Positions 61,597 to 64,000 of a DNA stretch of 64,000 nt are shown here, one piece after another. A model generated the notes under the pieces. It searched no databases and was not told where the DNA came from. It saw only the letters and a list, made by a program, of their open reading frames with translations. The position numbers and the translations under genes are program-made. The stretch spans positions 124,001 through 188,000 of the forward strand of contig NZ_WHOB01000062.1 of the NCBI RefSeq assembly GCF_013141775.1, in the 5' to 3' direction. How positions within the stretch are numbered: position 1 is the first letter of the stretch; each line of letters begins with the position of its first letter. Source of the DNA: Paenibacillus phytohabitans (GTDB lineage: Bacteria; Bacillota; Bacilli; Paenibacillales; Paenibacillaceae).

Positions 61597-62583
61597 ATGG
61601 CGATTCTGGTAACGGGTGGAGCAGGATATATCGGTTCCCACACAGTGGCGGAGCTGCTGGACCGGGGCGAAGAGGTTGTAGTTATCGACAATTTGCTGAC
61701 AGGGCACCGCGAGGCGCTGCTGGGCGGCAAGCTGTATGAGGGAGACCTGCGTGACAAGGCACTGCTGGCCAAGCTTTTCTCCGAGAACAAGATTGAAGCG
61801 GTCATCCATTTCGCAGCGAGTTCCCTGGTGGGCGAGAGCATGAAGGATCCGGTAAAATATTACGACAACAACGTGTATGGTACACAATGTCTTCTCGAAG
61901 CGATGCAGCATGCCGGAGTGGATAAAATCGTCTTCTCCTCCACCGCCGCAACCTACGGCGAACCGGAAAAGGTGCCGATTGAAGAAACGGACCGCACTGA
62001 ACCTGCGAATGTGTACGGGGAGACCAAGCTGACCATGGAACGCATGATGGCCTGGTTCGACAAGGTGCTCGGCATCAAATACGTAGCGTTGCGCTACTTC
62101 AATGCTGCAGGTGCACATGCCAGCGGCAAAATCGGCGAAGACCACCGTCCGGAGAGCCACCTGATTCCGCTGGTGCTCCAGGCTGCACTTAAGCAGCGGG
62201 AGAACATCGCGGTCTTCGGCGAAGACTACCCGACAGAAGACGGAACCTGCGTACGCGACTATATCCATGTCAGCGATCTGGCGGATGCGCATGTCCGTGC
62301 GGTAACCTACCTGCGCAGCGGCAGTGCAAGCAATATCTTCAACCTGGGCAACGGCCTGGGCTTCTCCGTCAAGCAGGTGATTGAAACTGCGAAGAAGGTC
62401 ACCGGCCTGGACATTCCGGTTGTAATCCAGGAGCGCCGCGCCGGTGATCCGGCGGTACTGGTCGCTTCTTCGGCCAAAGCCCGGACGATCCTGGGCTGGG
62501 ACCCGCAGCATGACGATCTGGAAGGCATCATCCAAAGCGCCTGGAACTGGCATTCCGCGAATCCGGAAGGGTACGGCGGCTAA
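61597..62583 (+). CDS. galE: UDP-glucose 4-epimerase
   Basis: Extended SDR enzyme of 328 residues that interconverts UDP-galactose and UDP-glucose. NAD motif GGAGYIGSHTV is at residues 7-17, the Ser/Thr site is VFSSTAATYGEP, and the YxxxK pair is in NVYGETKLTME. RYFNAAGAHASGKIGEDH and GDPAVLVASSAKARTILGW complete the family pattern. ATG 61597 follows galK by one base behind GGAGTGA. galT comes after a 331-bp gap that holds a structured repeat. Confidence 0.97.
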   Translation: MAILVTGGAGYIGSHTVAELLDRGEEVVVIDNLLTGHREALLGGKLYEGDLRDKALLAKLFSENKIEAVIHFAASSLVGESMKDPVKYYDNNVYGTQCLLEAMQHAGVDKIVFSSTAATYGEPEKVPIEETDRTEPANVYGETKLTMERMMAWFDKVLGIKYVALRYFNAAGAHASGKIGEDHRPESHLIPLVLQAALKQRENIAVFGEDYPTEDGTCVRDYIHVSDLADAHVRAVTYLRSGSASNIFNLGNGLGFSVKQVIETAKKVTGLDIPVVIQERRAGDPAVLVASSAKARTILGWDPQHDDLEGIIQSAWNWHSANPEGYGG

Positions 62584-62672
62584 GCCTGCCACTGTACTTG
62601 TTGTGAACAGTACGGAAGCCTTGCTTGAAGAATAAGCAATCCTAAGATGAACAAAAGAAAAATAAAAAGCCA

Positions 62673-62852
62673 GAAGGATCGAAGGGGGATTTTGGAACTG
62701 TAGGAGCGTTAGCGACCGCCTGAAAGCTTTCCGCAGGAAAGCTCGCTTCGGAAGCATCAGCAGTCACCGGATTTCAGCCGCAATCAGCGGGTCAATCAAG
62801 AAATCTGGGGACAACAACGGCCGGAAGTCCAAATATTCACCGTAGTGACGTC
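62673..62852 (+). repeat. Structured intergenic repeat, copy 2 (pairs with 33419-33570)
   Basis: Shares GGGGGATTTTGGAACTG, TAGGAGCGTTAGCGACCGCCT, CACCGGAT, AAATCTGGGGACAAC and ACGGCCGGAAGTCCAAA with copy 1, in the same orientation to flanking genes. It carries about 40 nt more after CCGCCT, including GAAAGCTTTC and GGAAAGC. TTTGGAACT can pair with AGTCCAAA. The gap otherwise shows only the galT ribosome site. Confidence 0.75.
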
Positions 62853-62914
62853 TATGGCTTAAGTTAATATCTTAAGTTCAGCTATACAGGTTGCAGCAAA
62901 TAAGGAGAATTGAA

Positions 62915-64000
62915 ATGCAGAACGATAATATTACGGCTGCAGCCTCTGAGAAGGCATTGTATGCGATTGAACAGCTGGTCCTGTTCGCGCAGCACAAGGA
63001 GCTGATTCAGCCGGCTGACGTTGATTACAGCCGCAATGAACTGCTGGACCAGTTCGGCTTCAGTGAGCCGTATGCCGGTGAATTCACTGAAGGTCCGCTT
63101 GAGAGTCCGCAGGCCCCGCTGGATCAATTGATCGACTACGGGTTTGAGACCGGGCTGATTCCGGAGAATACAGACACATACCGCGATCTGCTGGACGCCA
63201 AGATCATGGGCCTTCTGATGGCCCGGCCGTCCGAGGTGAATGCAGAATTTGCAGCGATCCAGGCGGAGCAGGGCATTCAGGCGGCCACTGACCGCTTTTA
63301 TAAGCTGAGCATTGATTCCAACTATATCCGTATGGACCGGGTGGCCAAGAATGTATATTGGCTTCAGGATTCGCCTTACGGGGATATCGAGATGACGATC
63401 AATCTCTCCAAACCGGAGAAAAGCCCGAAGGAAATCGCCATGGCCCGGCTGCTCCCGCCGCCGGTCTATCCGAAATGCCAGCTCTGCCGCGAGAATGTCG
63501 GCTATGCCGGACGGGTCAATCACCCGCCGCGCCAGAATCTGCGCGTGATTCCGCTCGCGATGAACAATGAGAAATGGTTCTTCCAATACTCGCCGTATGT
63601 GTACTATAACGAGCATTGTATCGTGTTCCACCATGATCATGTGCCGATGAAGCTGACGAAGGATACGCTGAAGCGTCTGCTTAGCTTTGTTGAATCCTTC
63701 CCGCATTATTTCATCGGCTCGAATGCCGATCTGCCGATTGTCGGCGGCTCCATTCTGACCCATGATCACTTCCAGGGCGGACGCCACACCTTCCCCATCC
63801 AGAAGGCACCCAAAGAGGATAGCTTCACCCATGCTGCATATCCAGGCGTTAGCCTAAGCATTGTGAAATGGCCGATGTCTGTGCTGCGGATGCACGGGGC
63901 AGATCCTGCCGTGCTGCTGGAAGCCGGCAACAGTATCTATGAGGCCTGGAAGACTTACAGCGATCCGTCAGCTGATGTCCTGGCCTTCAGTGAAGAGACC
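62915..64000 (+). CDS. galT: UDP-glucose--hexose-1-phosphate uridylyltransferase (3' truncated)
   Basis: Leloir-pathway transferase of the Gram-positive type; 362 residues are visible and the frame is open at the window end, against about 500-520 for the family. It starts MQNDNITAAASEKALYAIEQ with AAGGAG 7 nt upstream. The family zinc-like pair CQLCRENVGY and the active-site region THDHFQGGRH are present. It exchanges uridylyl between UDP-glucose and galactose 1-phosphate. It follows galK and galE, but with a repeat-filled gap that may weaken or tune its expression. Confidence 0.96.
   Translation, partial: MQNDNITAAASEKALYAIEQLVLFAQHKELIQPADVDYSRNELLDQFGFSEPYAGEFTEGPLESPQAPLDQLIDYGFETGLIPENTDTYRDLLDAKIMGLLMARPSEVNAEFAAIQAEQGIQAATDRFYKLSIDSNYIRMDRVAKNVYWLQDSPYGDIEMTINLSKPEKSPKEIAMARLLPPPVYPKCQLCRENVGYAGRVNHPPRQNLRVIPLAMNNEKWFFQYSPYVYYNEHCIVFHHDHVPMKLTKDTLKRLLSFVESFPHYFIGSNADLPIVGGSILTHDHFQGGRHTFPIQKAPKEDSFTHAAYPGVSLSIVKWPMSVLRMHGADPAVLLEAGNSIYEAWKTYSDPSADVLAFSEET

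Overview
The window reads as the chromosome of a Gram-positive, endospore-forming plant-polysaccharide degrader, most likely Paenibacillus or a close relative. Evidence: a T-box leader on alaS, a c-di-AMP (ydaO-type) riboswitch, S-layer-homology anchored xylanase, AraC regulators with two membrane spans, GTG/TTG starts with strong Shine-Dalgarno sites, and a conserved alaS-ireB-ruvX-DUF1292-mltG-U32 order as in Bacillus. Genus assignment is inference from gene content and style, not from a marker-gene comparison.

Layout. 1-13.4 kb is a rhamnogalacturonan/pectin locus, all on +: an LplC-like sugar permease (cut by the window edge), its lipoprotein binding protein, a YesS-like membrane AraC regulator, a YetA-like exo-rhamnogalacturonan lyase family protein with a 5 x 36 bp in-frame tandem repeat, a YesU-like DUF1961 protein, then a second group of CE4 deacetylase, a PL11-like beta-propeller protein and a GH105 hydrolase. 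13.7-16.1 kb is a c-di-AMP riboswitch with terminator, followed by NfeD-like and flotillin genes. A MATE transporter and a large secreted CBM22-CBM22-GH10-CBM9-SLH xylanase follow to 22.3 kb. 22.4-26.4 kb holds a Gfo/Idh oxidoreductase, an SDR gene divergent from a MerR regulator, an MFS transporter and tRNA-Pro(CGG).

26.5-34.9 kb is housekeeping: T-box, alaS, ireB, ruvX, two DUF1292 genes, mltG and two U32 peptidase genes. 35-47 kb interrupts the order expected from Bacillus with two paralogous chemoreceptors flanking a LacI regulator, an alpha/beta hydrolase and an intracellular beta-mannan locus (GH113 mannanase, cellobiose 2-epimerase, GH130_1 and GH130_2 phosphorylases). Together these would cut mannan oligomers, epimerise mannobiose to mannosyl-glucose and release mannose 1-phosphate by phosphorolysis. 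A palindrome between the divergent mannan genes carries the -35 boxes of two back-to-back promoters. 47.3-51.9 kb has a class B PBP, an AI-2E family permease overlapping it tail to tail, and a deacetylase. 52.5-59.2 kb has ilvD, an acyltransferase, an alpha/beta hydrolase, a HAD phosphatase, a sirtuin and an aldo/keto reductase. 59.3-64 kb is a Leloir galactose locus: AraC regulator, galK, galE and galT (cut by the window edge).

The least expected signal is non-coding. Three intergenic regions (8.5, 17.8, 35.1 kb) each hold four copies of a private ~19-27 nt motif in + + - - orientation with ~50 nt spacing inside each pair, although the motifs differ between loci. Two further repeat families (33.4/62.7 kb and 23.4/52.2 kb) show base changes on both sides of predicted stems, suggesting maintained RNA or DNA structure.
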